A stretch of DNA of 64,000 nt from Smittia aterrima (Eukaryota > Arthropoda > Insecta > Diptera > Chironomidae), in NCBI GenBank assembly GCA_033063855.1, contig CP093829.1, forward strand, positions 23,033,537 through 23,097,536, written 5' to 3'. Made by a program: the position numbers and the translations under genes. Under the pieces are notes generated by a model, which saw only the letters and a program-made list of their open reading frames with translations, ran no database searches and was not told where the DNA came from. Shown piece after piece: positions 61,808-64,000 of this stretch. Within the stretch, counting starts at the first letter, position 1, and each line of letters begins with the position of its first letter.

Positions 61808-64000
61808 TTAAATTTTCAACAAAGGCTTGCGCTTCTTAGCTGTGTATGGATAATAAGGCGTTGTGATGTTGTTGAAGTCGGTTCTGAAATTAAAAGATTT
61901 ATAATTTAAACTACAAAAATCGTGAAATATCTTCAACTTACTTTGAGTTCTGGCGTTTGGGAGAGTCACTAGCATTTTCCTTCTTCGATTCTTCAGCACT
62001 TTCTTCTTCCTTTGAATCATCTTCACAGTTAACGCAAGCGCTGGTGCATTTGCAACTGTCCGAGCATAAATTGCCGAACTTCTTGCAGGTGCACTGCTTA
62101 GTTGCGCAACTCCCCTTGCAACTGCACTTGACGATACCACTAATTGATCGCTTCGATGAACTTGTATCGCTGGTCTCACTGATGTTGTTGAGGAGTCCAG
62201 TCCCGTCCATTCGATTGGTAATACTTTCCTTCATCATTGTTGTGGTGCGTTTAGCTGATCGTCGCGCCATTGGAGTTTTGACCCAGTCAGGATCTTGGAA
62301 TGAATCGTTGAAGCTGAAATCGTTTTCCTCAGAATCACTCAAATCAGGACTCTTGAAGGTTTTCGTGAATGTCTCGTTTTGGACTTTAGGACGCTTTGAC
62401 TTCTTGTTAGCTCGCAATTCTTCATTCTCATTTGTTAATTTTTCGATTTGTTTTGCCTGGTCATCGGAAGTTTTCATGAGCTCATAATAGCCATTCTTAG
62501 CTTCGAGCAATTGTTTAGCCATCGAAACATAAATTGGAGTCTTGATATCTTCCTTAAACTCGTTCTGACCCTCTTCGACAAACAAGTTATGCTTCATATC
62601 ACAGAGATAGGACAATTTCATTTCAAAGTCGGTCTCCATCTTTGAGACAACCTTTCGTGCATCTTCTCGTTCAATCAGAATTTCTTCATTCAGCTGCTCA
62701 ATGCGTTCTTCGCTTGCTTCGTAAGTCGCTTTCAATTCTTCAGCTTTCATCTTTGTTGTGGTAAAGTCCTCACGAGCGTCGACGAGAGCACGCAAGAGAT
62801 AACTCATTGCCGACTTTTGTTCCGAAACTGAGCTGAAGTTATCAGGAATTGTTCGCATTTTGGATTCAAGATCGGTTTGCATAATCTTCTGACGAATATC
62901 AGCAATCTGAGAATTGCGCATTTCGAGTTCTTCCTCCAATTGCTTGATCTCTTCGTCGATAGCTTCGTTCTTGTTGACGGTAGCTTTCAAATTCAGGAGA
63001 CGTTGATTGAAGACACCTCGATCGTTCATCAAGGACTGCATAGCGATTTTCGCGTCGATAGTCGACATGAGCACTGTCAACTCGTGTTCGAGATACGATT
63101 GAACTACTTCCGCTTTATCAACTGGAACCTTTGACGATTGGCGTAATGCTTGAACGCGTTTGCTGCAATCCATTGCGTCTTGGAGCCGTTTGTTGATCGC
63201 TTTAGCTTCTTCAACCTTGCGCTTCAAAACAGTTTGCTGCTTCTCGTACATTCTTTCCATTCGCTTCATCTCATTTTGAGCCTTCTTTCCCTTCTCCTTC
63301 AAAATGTTGATCTCTTTGTCGCGGTTAGAGATCCATTTCTTGTATTGTTCTGAATCAGTGCGTTGCTGACGAATCAACTGAACGCGGGTCGTCTTCATTT
63401 CTTGAATTTCTCTTCTAAGATCTTCGATTCGCTTGCTATCTTGCTCCGACAACTTCTTCGTCTTCTCAAGGTTCAAGCATCTCTTACGAAGTTCAATCAA
63501 ATCTTTCTCCAACTTTTCGATCTTGTGCTTTCGATCCATGTTAACTTTTGTTGCGTTGGTATCACGACGAGCTGATGAGCTGTTGTTTGATGCTTTTAAA
63601 TCTTCAATTTCCTTTTCAAGATTCAAAATCGTCGTTTGATACTCTGACATGGTCTTCTCCGATTCTTCATTGAATATCGGGTTAGTGTGATTCTTATTCT
63701 TGCGACGTAGTAAATCTTCCTTGATTTGCATGTTTTTCTCGAGCACCTTGATCTGCTCCATCATTGCGATTTGACTCGTTGTGTATTGAGCACGCTTTTG
63801 TTTTGATTCTTCGTCATCAAAGATTGTGTCTTCATGGAACTGGAAGTCTTCTTCGATCACATCGGCACTCATCTGCTTACGGAACTGATCAATCAAATTT
63901 GTTGTGACTGTTGTTAGTTCCTTAATGTCATCGAAGATTTTTGTATCAGGAATTGCGAATTCAGCGGGACATGTATTCTCGAGAAGATCGCGGAGCTTCT
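61808..64000 (-). CDS. KIF4: Chromokinesin KIF4/KLP3A, C-terminal part (cut by window edge)
   Basis: Two exons are visible on the minus strand. The frame is open from the window edge (64000) to a gtaagt donor at 61942, then a last exon 61883-61808 ends AKKRKPLLKI. Kinesin-4 chromokinesins act on spindle midzone microtubules and chromosomes. About 500 residues of nearly continuous charged coiled coil come first. They are followed by basic patches (KKSKRPKVQ, RRSAKRTT) and the family's cysteine-rich domain, CSCKGSCATKQCTCKKFG and onward, with ten cysteines coded at about 62026-62133; in KIF4 this domain binds an iron-sulfur cluster. The motor domain and start lie to the right of the window. ATG at 63872 is only an internal Met, because codons remain open upstream of it. 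It is convergent with eIF2B delta, with 190 bp between the stops. Confidence 0.92.

Overview
This window looks like AT-rich insect nuclear DNA, most likely from a fly. The reasons are GT-AG introns of about 54-60 bp, insect-type core promoters (a TATA box about 30 bp before a TCAGT initiator), AATAAA poly(A) signals, and proteins that match insect versions of conserved eukaryotic families. A nematoceran such as a midge is a guess. Nothing bacterial or plasmid-like was seen, and no rRNA, tRNA or CRISPR array.

Layout. 1-4353 is non-coding, upstream of a TENT5/FAM46 terminal nucleotidyltransferase (4354-6309, +). The TENT5 frame continues past its TGA for 208 more codons (to 6936), which makes it a strong candidate for stop-codon readthrough. 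6937-17190 is mostly non-coding, but the minus strand at 9900-10938 carries a spliced micro-gene with a hydrophobic leader and two possible last exons. A single-exon RIB43A-like axonemal gene (17200-17910, +) has a textbook TATA/initiator promoter and a leader of only about 7 nt. A seven-exon gene I do not recognise (19146-20941, +) encodes a 465-residue two-helix membrane protein with an acidic tail. Around 23.2-24.0 kb a small, very acidic minus-strand gene sits between two diverged direct repeats, and its intron holds nested palindromes.

A thirteen-exon MCTP gene (28925-35449, +; 882 aa when spliced) has three C2 domains and a two-helix membrane anchor. About 15 kb without recognisable genes follows (35.5-50.5 kb). 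The right end is dense: a secreted Gln/Pro/Thr-rich protein of 1555 aa (50544-55480, +), a candidate antisense micro-gene (55514-55912, -), a KDM4 histone demethylase (56129-57840, +), a FAM174-type membrane protein (58744-59298, -), divergent from it the eIF2B delta subunit (about 59573-61618, +), and, tail-to-tail with that, the C-terminal part of a KIF4/KLP3A chromokinesin (61808-64000, -) cut off by the window edge.

The genes do not form one pathway. They are mostly housekeeping or neuronal and ciliary genes placed side by side. Exon borders were read by eye from splice sites and phase. For each multi-exon gene reported with confidence the phases close exactly, and this is the main support for the models.
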